A DNA stretch of 64,000 nucleotides from Tigriopus japonicus. Taxonomy: Eukaryota; Arthropoda; Copepoda; Harpacticoida; Harpacticidae. The translations under genes were made by a program, and so were the position numbers. The DNA lies in contig JAAGOF010000338.1 in the NCBI GenBank assembly GCA_010645155.1, forward strand, positions 25,098 through 89,097, read 5' to 3'. Positions 33,145-43,672 of the stretch are shown here, one piece after another. Every line of letters starts with the position of its first letter. Position 1 is the stretch's first letter. The notes beneath the pieces were generated by a model that searched no databases, was not told where the DNA came from, and was given only the letters and a program-made list of their open reading frames with translations.

Positions 33145-34653
33145 ATGTCGTCGTCGTCGTCCCCTGAGCGTGGTGTGAAGAACTGCATTCAAAAGCCCGT
33201 GTCCGTGGCGTCTTCAATCTTGGCCGCCTCCTCGTCTTCTTCCTCCTCGTCATCCTGTTCCTCTCCAACGCCTTCAACAATCGTGTCGCCATCAGCATCA
33301 ACAACGTCAACCGTCACAATTTCAACCCCGACCACCAAAGTTTTGGTGGCCTCATTGACTCCCAAACCTCAAGTTGACGTTGGTTTTGGGGTGAGCTCCC
33401 TTGAGGTCACGACGAGGCCAGGTGGAGCCATCGCCTTGAGAAGTTCCCTTCTTTCCAAACCCAAGTTCAATGTGACGCAAGCTATTAACGCCAAGGAAAA
33501 GAGTTTATCCTCGGTAGATTTGAGTCAATTTTCGAATGAGCACTCTTCATCCGATGGCAACCCTTCGATTTCCCTCAACGAGTATTGTGTCGAGTCTCTT
33601 GCCCAGGTCAGCCACCCATCGCCAGATGCTTGTTTCTCCGTGTCGTCCACAACAAAAGCTACAACCTCGATACCTGGTTTTCTTCCCTTGGACAATGGAG
33701 GGAGAGATGAGGGAAAGGGAATAAATCCTAAGCTATCTGGCCAAGCTTTGCTCTTTTCCTCATCCGCTGGCCATCCCGGACAAATTGGTAAGACCTTGAC
33801 TACCTCGAAATCCGGCGCTACCGCAACCGCTGCCGTCCCGGACACGATTGAAAAAGCCACAAAAACGACGACCACCAAGGGATTTGTATTTGGGGAAAAC
33901 TTAGGCGACCGGGCTGAAAACTTCACCTTTTCATACACCGGTGAAAAATGTAATGAAAAAGCCGCAAAATTATTGGAACCCAGTAGCCTTGAAGAAAAAA
34001 GCATTTTCCAATCTAGTTTCCAAAGCACCAACTCCTGGACTCGAGGAAATTCCCCAACTTTGTCATATGTGTCGCTAAATTCAACTAATAATTCAAAATC
34101 AAGTCCCATTTCGGAAATACCAAACCAATCGACCAATGGCTCAACAATCGCAACAAAAAGCTTGAATGAATCCGCAGCAGAGTATTGTCAAAATCAAGCT
34201 GCAGTGAAGAGGAAATTTGACGAGGTTACGCCTGTGACTGGAGAAGAAGAGGAAGTGAATGTGAACCAATTTCAGGCAAAGTTATATGTTTTTGAGAAAA
34301 GCTCTGGATCTTGGGTGGAAAAGGGAAGAGGAATCCTTAGGTTGAACGATGTTCAAGATAAAAGTCAGTCCAGACTGGTCATGAGAACTTCGGGCTCTTT
34401 GAGAGTGATATTGAATACGCAAGTTTATCCTGAAATGTCCGTGGAGCGTCCGTCTGAAAAGAGCGTAAGATTTACCGGATTGCATGAGGGCAATGTGCGA
34501 ATCTACTTAATTTCCGGGGCACCACGTGACATTCAATTATTTTTTGAAGAGCTTGCCATGCGCAAGAAACGAAGTGTTATTATGAGGGACAATAATACAT
34601 CAAATGACGAAAGCCTAAATGCTAACTCCAAAAAGATGAAGAAATCAATTTGA
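33145..34653 (+). CDS. RanBP3-like Ran-binding protein (intronless)
   Basis: Starting at the ATG of MSSSSSPERGVKN, 502 residues run uninterrupted to TGA at 34651-34653. The C-terminal ~130 residues form a RanBP3-type Ran-binding domain (about 372-475: NQFQAKLYVFEK, WVEKGRGILRLND, SRLVMRTSGSLRVILNTQ, RIYLIS). The N-terminal two thirds are Ser/Thr-rich and disordered, with an FG motif (GFVFG) as in RanBP3. A basic stretch VKRKFDE at about 353-359 and a terminal KKMKKS could act as nuclear localisation signals. RanBP3 is a nuclear cofactor of exportin-1 (CRM1) that binds Ran-GTP and enhances cargo export. The frame stays open upstream to 33079, but the first ATG with a reasonable context is 33145. 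The lack of introns is unusual for this gene but there are no disabling mutations. Confidence 0.9.
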   Translation: MSSSSSPERGVKNCIQKPVSVASSILAASSSSSSSSSCSSPTPSTIVSPSASTTSTVTISTPTTKVLVASLTPKPQVDVGFGVSSLEVTTRPGGAIALRSSLLSKPKFNVTQAINAKEKSLSSVDLSQFSNEHSSSDGNPSISLNEYCVESLAQVSHPSPDACFSVSSTTKATTSIPGFLPLDNGGRDEGKGINPKLSGQALLFSSSAGHPGQIGKTLTTSKSGATATAAVPDTIEKATKTTTTKGFVFGENLGDRAENFTFSYTGEKCNEKAAKLLEPSSLEEKSIFQSSFQSTNSWTRGNSPTLSYVSLNSTNNSKSSPISEIPNQSTNGSTIATKSLNESAAEYCQNQAAVKRKFDEVTPVTGEEEEVNVNQFQAKLYVFEKSSGSWVEKGRGILRLNDVQDKSQSRLVMRTSGSLRVILNTQVYPEMSVERPSEKSVRFTGLHEGNVRIYLISGAPRDIQLFFEELAMRKKRSVIMRDNNTSNDESLNANSKKMKKSI

Positions 34654-35560
34654 AATGACTCTCGTCACTCCTTGAAATATACGTTCCAAACTTAACATTT
34701 TTCATACGGAAAGTGGGTCTTGGTTCCTTACTTATTGAATATGTTGGATGATCATGACAAAGATTTTAAGCCATTGAATCTTAATAATTGCTCCTGGGTT
34801 TCATTGTTCTTGTGCAAGGTCAAATGATAATGACATGAACCATTCTTAGGCTGTTAAAGTAAGTGGTCATGATTTCTATTTTGCGGTAAGGTCAGCTCCA
34901 CCAGAGACGGCTTGGCCACACTTCCAGTGAGGGAGACTCGCAGCCCTACGAGGGACTCTTGCGGCGCAACTCGGAAGTTGAAACCGAAAAACGGGTATTG
35001 TGCGCATGAACAAGCAAGACCACTGAGCTCAAATCGACTATGTCCATCTCGGTTCCAAATTTGAAAGTAATCCTCAATAGATGGCGGTGCTGACCATCAA
35101 ATGATTAATGATGGGAAGCAAGCTGCAGCTTGAAGAGGAGTTTGGGCCAAGCAACAGTTTTCAGCTGTACTTGAAAGCTTGCAAGCAGTTTCAAGCACCT
35201 TCACCCGATGTCAGGCTTGCCAATTAAAATTCAATTTGTTGGCCACCGGAAATGGATTAAAATAGTTTGCACTCAGGTTTAACGAAGCATGCTTCATATA
35301 GTCCCTAAGAAGGCAAATATCTTGAAAAATCTAAAAAATGTGGCAAATTCTGCAACAGCATAGGAGTTTCTGCTTCTATTTTTAGATCAGGCAAAAAGGA
35401 CAACAAATAGCTTGGCAACCCTACTATTCACCATAGGTCCTCTGAGCCCGGTGGCTTGAATGCTTGGTTTAGTTTGAGGTAGCTGAAATGGAAACAAGCC
35501 CAGCTTAAAAATTGAAGTGCTTGATAGCTTGGGAAATCCCATCAGTAGTAATTACTCCCA

Positions 35561-35740
35561 TGACGTTGAGCTCTAGAACGGAAAGTGTTGACGATCCTCT
35601 CACAACCTTTCACGGTTCTGCGCCGTTTGCCTAGGAGGTACAATCTTCATTGTTCGTAGCGTAAAAAAACAGGAAATCGACATTTGAGGAGGCTTTTAGC
35701 CTACTTATAAGCATCCTTTTGTTGCAAAATAAAAAAGAAA
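35561..35740. repeat. Dispersed repeat R2, copy 2
   Basis: This is the same orientation and block order as 28852-29030: TCTAGAACGGAAAGTG, CTCACAACCTTTCACGG, ACAATCTTCATTGTTCGTA, AAGCATCCTTTTGTTG. It is an interspersed repeat of unknown class. Confidence 0.65.
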
Positions 35741-37359
35741 GGCAAAGGGCTAACTCCATAGAATCGGTTTGGTGTTTTGGAGGAGGTCCAAAAAGAAGAA
35801 GAAATCCGAAATTTAATCCAACTTTGTCCATCTCAGAGGACAGGTCTTGACACATTTTCTCATTCTTCATTAATACCAGGACCAAAAGGCGATTTTTAAT
35901 ACTGCAGATTTCCACTAAATAGGATGACTTGTGTAGCCTTTTTCTCATTCATAAGCAATTTTTCAAAAATCGGTGTTTAAAGTGGGTTTTATGTAATTCT
36001 ATATCTTTCACTTTTGGTGTTACAACATACAAAAAATGGATTTTTTCCATTTAAATTAAATTTTTAAAGACTTATATGCTTTGAGAATTTGGGTGTTTAA
36101 ATGTCCAGAGATACTTTCCGCTTCTTTGGGTCAAAAATGGACTGCCTCAGCTCAAATATCGCCGATTTTATTTTAACATTTGAAAAAAAAACTGAATTTA
36201 GTAGATTATTAGGATGATCAAGTGTAATATGGATCTGTCTGAAAAACTTGAAAAACTGAAAGAGGGTTATTTTAGTACCAGGTAGCTCTGGCATGGGTGT
36301 CAAATATGAGTATTGTTTAGATTTAATCCTCAATAATAAAATATGTCAATGTTTCATGGATGAGGAAATCAATGGTAAACTAAGTAATTCCTGCAGAAAT
36401 GAGCAATAAATTGGAAAAGCTTCCAGTGCAGTGATATAGGCCAATCTCGACCATATTCATGCTTTAGTACGAGTTTAGAACAAGATTAATGCCAAAACAA
36501 GGTGAATAAATCCATTTCTAGAATTCAATAGTAAAACTAGAAAATTTACTCATCAATGTTTTATGTTTCCATTTATTTATTACGTAACTGATTATTCAAA
36601 AAAAGGATCACATTTTTATATTTTCACCTTAAGGTACATGAAATGTTAAACATGCCGACTCGATTAGATCCAAAGGCTGGAGGTTCTTTTCTGCGCTCAC
36701 TAACTCATTCGGTTTAATACTTAAAGGTAAGCAAATCAATGAAGGTTTTGAGAACAGATCATAATTTGGAAGCATAAATCATTTTAGCATTTCTTCATCA
36801 TTTTTGTCCCAATGTCGTCTTTGTAACTGCTTTGAGTTTTCGAACATCATCATTGATGTCAATGGCTTGGGCTTCTTGGGAGCTTCTCAGTACCACTTAA
36901 GGCTTTTAAAAAGACCAAAAGAACTTTGAGAATCTTCATCAGACTTTGAAGGGCAATAGGTGGTTAATTGGGAAGCTGGGTGGTCCATTGACACTTCATA
37001 AACTGGACTTTCTTTGACGTTACCCTTGGTTCCACCGACAAAACAGCTAAACAGATTCTTCTTTCAATGTTCAGGTTGGTTTATCAATTCCTACTTTCTT
37101 GCCCAGCTCTGATATTCATTCACTTGGATCTTTTAGAACTCTTAGCTTGCCCCTTTGGTAACTAGTTTGGTGAAACCACTCATTCAATAATGTGCAGAAT
37201 CCGATTTCCACTACTTCCTGCGTCGTTTGATTGTTCTGGCACTTGACACGAAGCCTTCAGATGTTTTCGATGGGATGGGGTATTTTCTTGCTTTTTTTTA
37301 CCTCTATCACGTTAATTACCGAGGATTTGAAGCAAAAACTCTCCGTTCATAGAAATGAG

Positions 37360-37436
37360 TTCACTCCATACGACTCCTCAGGCTGCTCGCGCCAAACACC
37401 CAGAAAGAGGGAGGGCAGCTGTTGAGTTAACCTCTC
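37360..37436. repeat. Dispersed repeat R3, copy 2
   Basis: It is the counterpart of 29429-29505, with the shared core CTCGCGCCAAAC and CAGCTGTTGAGTTAACCTCT. Downstream, GGTATTACGTCATTTAGTAC and a second GGTATTACG form a short direct repeat. Confidence 0.6.
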
Positions 37437-38583
37437 TATAGCTTTGACGAAGGAGGACGGTATTACGTCATTTAGTACGGTATTACGTTACATAGTTTAG
37501 TTTATCTTCTTGCTTTGACCTGCTGACGAAAAAGAGACAGGAACACTGCTTCTCTTGAGGAGATTCATGTCGGAATTGATTTCTTTTAAGTCGATATAAA
37601 GGCCGAAGTAACTAACCTAATTTTTTAATTGCATGATCAAAACTACTTTTCTTTGGTGCACTAAAAAAATGCTAGTGATAGGTTGACCTAATAAAAACAC
37701 TAGCTCATTGTAACACAACACAAGTCCGCATGAAACCCTACGGTGCATCGTCCAGCCCAATCATGCCAATGGCGTCTGATCTGAGGTTCTAAAACTGACC
37801 GCGAGAGGCGCAACATATGGAGTCGACAGAGTTAAACTACAACGGCTTTCTATGTGATTTTCAAAGGCGCTATTTTTTCTAAATAAGGTTGTTTTGGTAT
37901 AGTACATTTTCTAATATGTAGCAAGGGGACACATTTGACGTATCCCACTTGTTTTGAGTTATTTTTGTTGGTTTTGACTTCAATTTGAGGACTTCAGGAT
38001 CGCTTGTTCCTTTCTAGGTTGAGAGAATCTGTGTGTTTTGCTGAGGATGCGCAATTCTTGTGGTCTTGACCCTTGAGTTGGTGTCACCAGGGTGATCTTG
38101 TTATTCATGGCGGTCCTGTTGTAATCATATTACTAAAATTCTAAATCAGATTCATAAAGCGTTTAAGCTCTCTAAGTATTATTTCTTATTTCTGTGAGCA
38201 TGGCTTTATTTCTCGCTTTTTAAAAGTCTTAAATGACCATTTTTAGACCACGATTCGTTCATTTTCAGTTCTCTGTTAAGTTACAACCTTACGAAAATGT
38301 TGCAAGAAAATGTCAAATAAGAAACTGTATCATAAAGAAGAATGTTATGACAACTAAACAACAGCTAAGAATGTATCCCTTGGGATTTTACTCGGATACG
38401 TATTCCAAGTGGAACGGTTGAGAAAATAAGCCTCACCAAATTTGGCCACCTTGCCAAAAAAAAGAAGAAAAAGAAGAAAAAGATCGGCGACATTTCCAAC
38501 TCTGAAAGAAATTCCAACCATAAGAGAGAACCAGACTTTAGAGCAAGAAGAAAAAAACGTCATTGTGAATTTCATTTTGGGCC

Positions 38584-40294
38584 ATGGTCAACACATGTGC
38601 GGTTCCGTTGTGTAAAAATCCGGGTACAATCTAGTTTCCCAAGGACCCATTTTTTCGAAAAGCATGGTGCATTGCAATAAGGCGTTGCCATGAAACCAGA
38701 AAAACATTGTGGAAGCCATCTTACTACCACAAGCTATGCCGGACCCATTTCAAGACAACAGACTTCGCACCTACGACAGTCTATCGATTGGGTGCGTCTA
38801 CAAATCGAAATAGGTTTCGACTCAATAAAGATGCGATTCCTTCGATCTTTTCATGGTCTAAAAAACCCGCATCAAGGACAAAAGCAGATCAACGCTCTCA
38901 AACTATTGATTTTGAACAAGCTGAAACTGTTCCTGGTGGCCCCCCGAAACGTGAAATAACTCGTGTTGTCCTTGAACCCGTTCAAGTCGTTGCTCTTGAA
39001 AAAAAAACAACCCGTCGACACTAGTGTTCAGGGCAACACAATTCAGAATACCCCTGAAGCCTATCGAAACGATCTCTCTGATCACAACCTTGAACAAGTC
39101 GTCTATGACCCTACAACTAATTGCCAAGATGGTGCAGGATGGAATGACCATGTAGATGACCAAAGTCAGCTCGAAGTTATTAATGTGTGCCTTGACCAAA
39201 ACCAAGCAACTCATGGTAAACATGAACAGAGTACTCAAGACAACGGCCATGGTCATGATGGCACACTGGTTAATGGCTTAGGATATTATCACGGCATGGA
39301 TGTCTGTCATGGCCAAAACTACACGGTTTATGCCGTTTGCGAACAAGTCGACACAAAAGACGGGAACCATGACCAAAATGACAAATTCCATGATGCTCGC
39401 GGAGAAGCTGCCCCAGTTGCTGGCATTCCAGGCTACCAACACAAATTTGATTCAGACAAAAAAGATGCCTCTAAAGAAACTCCATTGCCTCGATTGATAC
39501 CTGAACAAAACGACGTTTTGGGTAAAAGTAACCTTGAAACCCAAAAAGGTTGTCGTTTATCACTTGAACGGTTCAGAAACATCCCAGAAGGAATCAATCA
39601 CTACACGGGATTTCGGAATTATGATCACTTCCTTTACTTCTTTAGATGCTTGGGACCAGCTAGCTATCATCTTAATTACAAGTCAACGTTAACCCCGGAG
39701 AACGAGTGTTTCCTCACTCTAATCAAATTAAGGAAAGGGAGTGACAACATTGACCTTGGTTTCTTGTTTGATCTTCCTAGGCTTGTGGTGGGAAAAACTT
39801 TTCGAACTTGGATATCGTTTATGTACCTGCAATTAAAAGAACTGAACTTGTGGATACCAAAAGAAACTATCCAGAATTTTATGCCTTCTGGTTTTCAGTC
39901 ATTATATCCCAGCACTAGAGTGATACTGGACGCCACTGAATTTCCCATTGACAAGCCCCAAAATGTGAAAACTCAAATTGGAACGTGGTCCTCCTATAAG
40001 AACAAAAACACCCTCAAAACTATGGTGGGAATTTCCCCATCCGGATGTGTTACTTATATTTCGCCATTATATGGAGGCGCAACGAGCGACAGACAAGTCA
40101 TGGAACGCTCGTCTCACCTTTTGGCACGAGAGTTTGACAATGACGATAGTATCATGGCGGATCGTGGAATAATGGTGCAGGACCTTTTTGCTAACCAAAA
40201 TCTATTGGTAAACACCCTTACCATGCTTAAAGGAAAGAGCCAACTAGATCCCCATGATGTCGTGAAAGATAGACGTTGTTCGTCAAAGCGAGTC
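38584..40294 (+). pseudogene. THAP-DDE transposase (ISL2EU/PIF-Harbinger type), 5' and central part
   Basis: ATG at 38584 has a strong context (GCCATGG) and opens a THAP zinc-finger domain. Its features are C-x4-C (CAVPLC), FPKDPFF, an AW pair, the C-x2-H pair in LCRTHF, and AIPSIF. Two lesions break it: an in-frame TAG in the THAP domain (about 38629) and a +/-1 shift at an A9 run near 38998-39007. In the new frame a long linker leads to a helix-turn-helix region and a DDE_Tnp_4-type core. The core has VILDATEFPI (first Asp), the family signature GTWSSYKNKNTLK, GISPSGCVTYIS, TSDRQVMERS and DSIMADRG (second Asp). The gene is then interrupted at 40294 by a 6.6-kb insertion, and it resumes at 46930. 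Confidence 0.88.
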
Positions 40295-40371
40295 TAGCGA
40301 CCCTTACTAGAGACTGGCCGTCGTAGGCTAACACACGGTGCCGATGATTCCCGCTGGTGATTGATCACTAG

Positions 40372-43313
40372 TACTGATGGGGTCAATCATAGATTGGATT
40401 GGGAAAATTGATAATTGAACCAATTTTAGCCCTGATTGGAGAGATTGGTGATTGGATTGAGATTTTCAACCCGGTCCTTCAACAAACAGCATTGCCAAAA
40501 TGACGAGAGAAATTGTAACGACACAAATGTGCCAATAATTAAAAGGATGAACCTAGAAACCATTCAGTGGATGTCCTACATGTTTGACTCTTGCCATATA
40601 CACTGCCCAATTCCCATCAACGATGTATTTCTATAAGTTTTAAATGATGACTGTTATTGTTTGGTCCTGTTTAGTATTTTTTGGCAAGCCCTTCCGGCAT
40701 GTAAATCCTCTCGTCTTAAGTGATGCTGAAAACAATTGATCTGTGGCCAGATTTTCAAAACTAGGGCACATTGTCATAAAGAATTCTTCAAAAATATATA
40801 CCACAGACATATTCAATCCAATACAATCAAAGTTATGTATGAGAACATTCCATGTATTTGATGTTGTGATCTCTTGAGGACGGGAAAAAGTTGAACTAAT
40901 GAAAAAAAAATCAAAACTTGTTTGCAGTCTGCAAAAGCAAAAATTGATAAAAAAAAAATTCTAGAAAATGCGAAAATAAATTCAGATTTAGTTGTAAAGC
41001 CAACAAATTTTTCTTTGAGCCAAAACTGCCAAAAATGAATAAAGCTCCTGCCCAGGATAATTATATTCAACATTGCCTTTCATGGAATTGGCAGAATTTT
41101 GATCACAGTTTTGAAACAATAGTGAGACTGGCTTGGCCTCCCTGATGTGATGCCAACACAGACTCATCTAGCTTTAGATGTGACCATGACAAAGAAGACA
41201 TGAAATTTTATCATATCGAGACAAGACATTTAGCCAATGAAATTCAATTTAGGTTAGAGTCCCCTATAGACAATTTGATAACTCGTTCATGTTTCACCAA
41301 TAATGACTTGAAAATACTTGAACATTTCTAACTTCATCATTGGAATATCGAGGAAAACAATTTCACAATGTACCACCCAGTCACACTGTGAAAAACCTTT
41401 GAAGAAGTATTGTTCTCGATGTGCTCGTGGAGAACCACCCCTATCACGCCCATTGCGTTGTTGCGAACTGGTTCAATTGGATTTGCAAACAGGACGGGGA
41501 AGAGGAAATTGGGTACCAAAAGAAACGCAAAATGCAAAAAGACGGCTGTCAAACTTCCATTTTCGAATCCCACAATTATCAAGAACACGAGGAACATGCC
41601 AATATAAATGGTGAACCAGAAAGCGTCTTGAAAAGAACCTATGCATACTGGCGAATAACATCTTGGACCCAAAATCCCATGTGTTTGCCACCATATCTCA
41701 GTGATCAATAATGTCCAACCAATAACTTGTAATACACATGGACTTTAATGAAAAGTCAGTGAAAAGGATATGGACCTTAATCCACTCGCAAAATCCTCTT
41801 GAAAAAGAATTAAGAACCACATTTCCCCCGGAAACTCTCCCACGGACCAAAACGTTTCATTGCGCTCATCGATTACTTTACTTTAACAACCAAAATCGAC
41901 AATATCATATCTATTCTTGGATTATCATGAAAAGGAGCGAAGTCCAATTTAAAGCTCTGCAAGATTTCTACAGTTTCAGAGTTGTAACAAATTGGAACTC
42001 TCTGATGTGCCCAATCTGTGACGGAATTCAAATGATAAGTCTCCCTGCTATTACTAATCCCCTGTGGTTATTGGACCTCTGAATTAAAGTTCAATTGAGA
42101 AAATGTACACTAATTAGTGATTATATTGCATGTATTGGGACCACTGATGTTGTATGAACATTTGCATATGTCAACCGAATTTAACGTATTTCTATTTCCT
42201 CTTCCCGTACTCTTTATACAGCACAAGGTGTTTGGAGTGGACAAACAATAAATAACATTTCAGGCTCGAATTTGCAAAATATTTTCACCATGTTTAACTA
42301 AATTAGACATAAATGATATTTATGTCTAAATTTTGATGTTTAAGAGAAAACATAAATGATAAATGAAGAGGGGATGAACAGACTGCACGAATGCAATTTG
42401 GGACTATTTTGTGGGAACCATGGGCTTCATTTTGAGGGTGTTGACTTGAAGGTTATTGTCAAGGCAATCACCTTGCAAAATGTTGATGCTATTTAGCGGT
42501 CCTTTGCTGAAATTGATGAAAACAAACAGGTTGTCTACACATTGAAAATATTGAATTCCTTTATCATTAATGGTGGGGCCTTGGTGACCTGGGCCTTTCG
42601 GCAGGTCAGAGACACAAAGGATAAGCAGTAGTGGATCCTTCATCATGAGATTGTGTTCTATTGAAACCTCAAATTTGTTAGTTTGAAAAGTACAACACAC
42701 AATTAATGATATTGTTGTATGCACTAACTTGCTTAACACCCTTCAATTTGCAAGGGTAAAACTGCTCAAGCTGTCTAGCCTTATGAACCATAATGTAAGA
42801 ACTTAGTTGGGTGTTGGGTAAATGACGAGTTCTCATGTAGTTGGAACTTAATTTCTATATGCATATAGTATCCCCTTAGTCATTACAAATGCATTTTTGG
42901 GCAATTTCATGCTTAGTCTTTTCACTCTTTGCCCTAATGGAAGCAATTTTGGAAACCCTGCATATTTCTGTGTTATTGTCAGTTAAAGTTGCGCTCAAAA
43001 GTAAACAAGCTTCATGAACCCAAATGTACTTACTTTCAGCTTATAATACATATATATTTGATTTAAAACTCTTTCTTTTCATTTTAAATGATGAAGAATG
43101 GCTAAAATATTTTTACCGACTCTTAAAATAAGGTGCAAAGTTATTGGTTGAAGGTTTCAAATCGTGCTACTTTTGGAACCTGTTGGGCACCCTGAAATGC
43201 TTTTTCCCAGATTGACGAGATTGATTTTTGGACTGAGATTGGGGGCATCAAGATTGGTTCAAGGCTAGATTGAAAGACTGAACAGATTGAATGATTGGGA
43301 TTTTCCATCAGTA
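40372..43313. mobile_element. Element Y, copy 1 (2942 bp)
   Basis: It starts TACTGATGG and ends CCATCAGTA, so the terminal inverted repeats are at least 9 bp, followed by subterminal clusters of GATTGG at both ends in opposite orientation. It is flanked by ATCACTAG (40364-40371) and ATCAATAG (43314-43321), an 8-bp target duplication with one mismatch. The sequence of Z700 at 63.1 kb shows the uninterrupted site. It is nearly identical to 43673-46606. No transposase domain is recognised, so it is probably non-autonomous. Longest shared open frames are on the minus strand near 41337-41708 (hydrophobic) and 42404-42739. Target length fits hAT, P or Merlin; the superfamily is unresolved. Confidence 0.85.
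42299..42332. repeat. Internal palindrome of element Y, copy 1
   Basis: TTAGACATAAAT, three-base loop GAT, ATTTATGTCTAA: 12-bp perfect arms with two further A/T pairs. The same palindrome is present in copy 2 at about 45593-45626. It would form a stable hairpin in single-stranded DNA or RNA. Confidence 0.8.
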
Positions 43314-43672
43314 ATCAATAGCATTCAGTTGAACATTCAGCTAATTCTAACGAAGTTCAATAACAAACCAGAGTGCTTCTTCTTTGTTGATTTTGTAGTG
43401 ATCTGACTTGGTGCCGAGGTTGCCAATTTACCGATGTGAAATCATATTCCCCTCTATCTACCAGTCTTCATAAACCCGTTTTTCCTTTAAGGATCACCAA
43501 AAGGCAAGGCATCCCTGACTTTCGTGACTTCTGAGCAGGGTTGCAAATCAAACTCACATTCGTGTTTGCTCATATACAAGAGCAAAGCACCCATTCTGCA
43601 AGCAGTAACCCTACCTTGCAACCTCCCGTAAAAAAACTTGCGCAAGCCCAGATTCCACATCAGTCATCAGTG
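43314..43672. repeat. Middle piece of MITE Z700 between the two Y copies
   Basis: This aligns with about 63154-63510 of the intact Z700 element (CATTCAGTTGAA, GACAAAGTTCAATAACAAACC-type, CCAATTTACC, CCTGACTTT, AAAGCACC). It contains no gene. It shows that the two Y elements hit two different positions of the same host element. Confidence 0.8.

Larger units (their letters stand above)
34654..38583. other. Long intergenic stretch with diverged repeats
   Basis: No firm gene is seen. It holds repeat R2 copy 2 (35561-35740) and R3 copy 2 (37360-37436). A weak candidate last exon on the minus strand (36887-37046) has an acceptor-like GAATCTGTTTAG before an open 52-codon frame, but no upstream partner exon was found. 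A purine run at 38458-38483 (AAAAAAGAAGAAAAAGAAG type) precedes the transposase gene. The left terminus of the THAP-DDE transposon should lie somewhere before 38584 but was not located. Confidence 0.4.

Noticed and set aside
36887..37046. Possible terminal exon on the minus strand (52 codons, acceptor-like GAATCTGTTTAG)
   Set aside because: Hydrophilic frame looks plausible, but no partner exon, domain or polyadenylation signal was found; a frame of this length can occur by chance.
42404..42739. Minus-strand frame shared by both Y copies (also 45618-46031)
   Set aside because: Shared only because the copies are young; the C-terminus differs by a stop in one copy, and no family is recognised.
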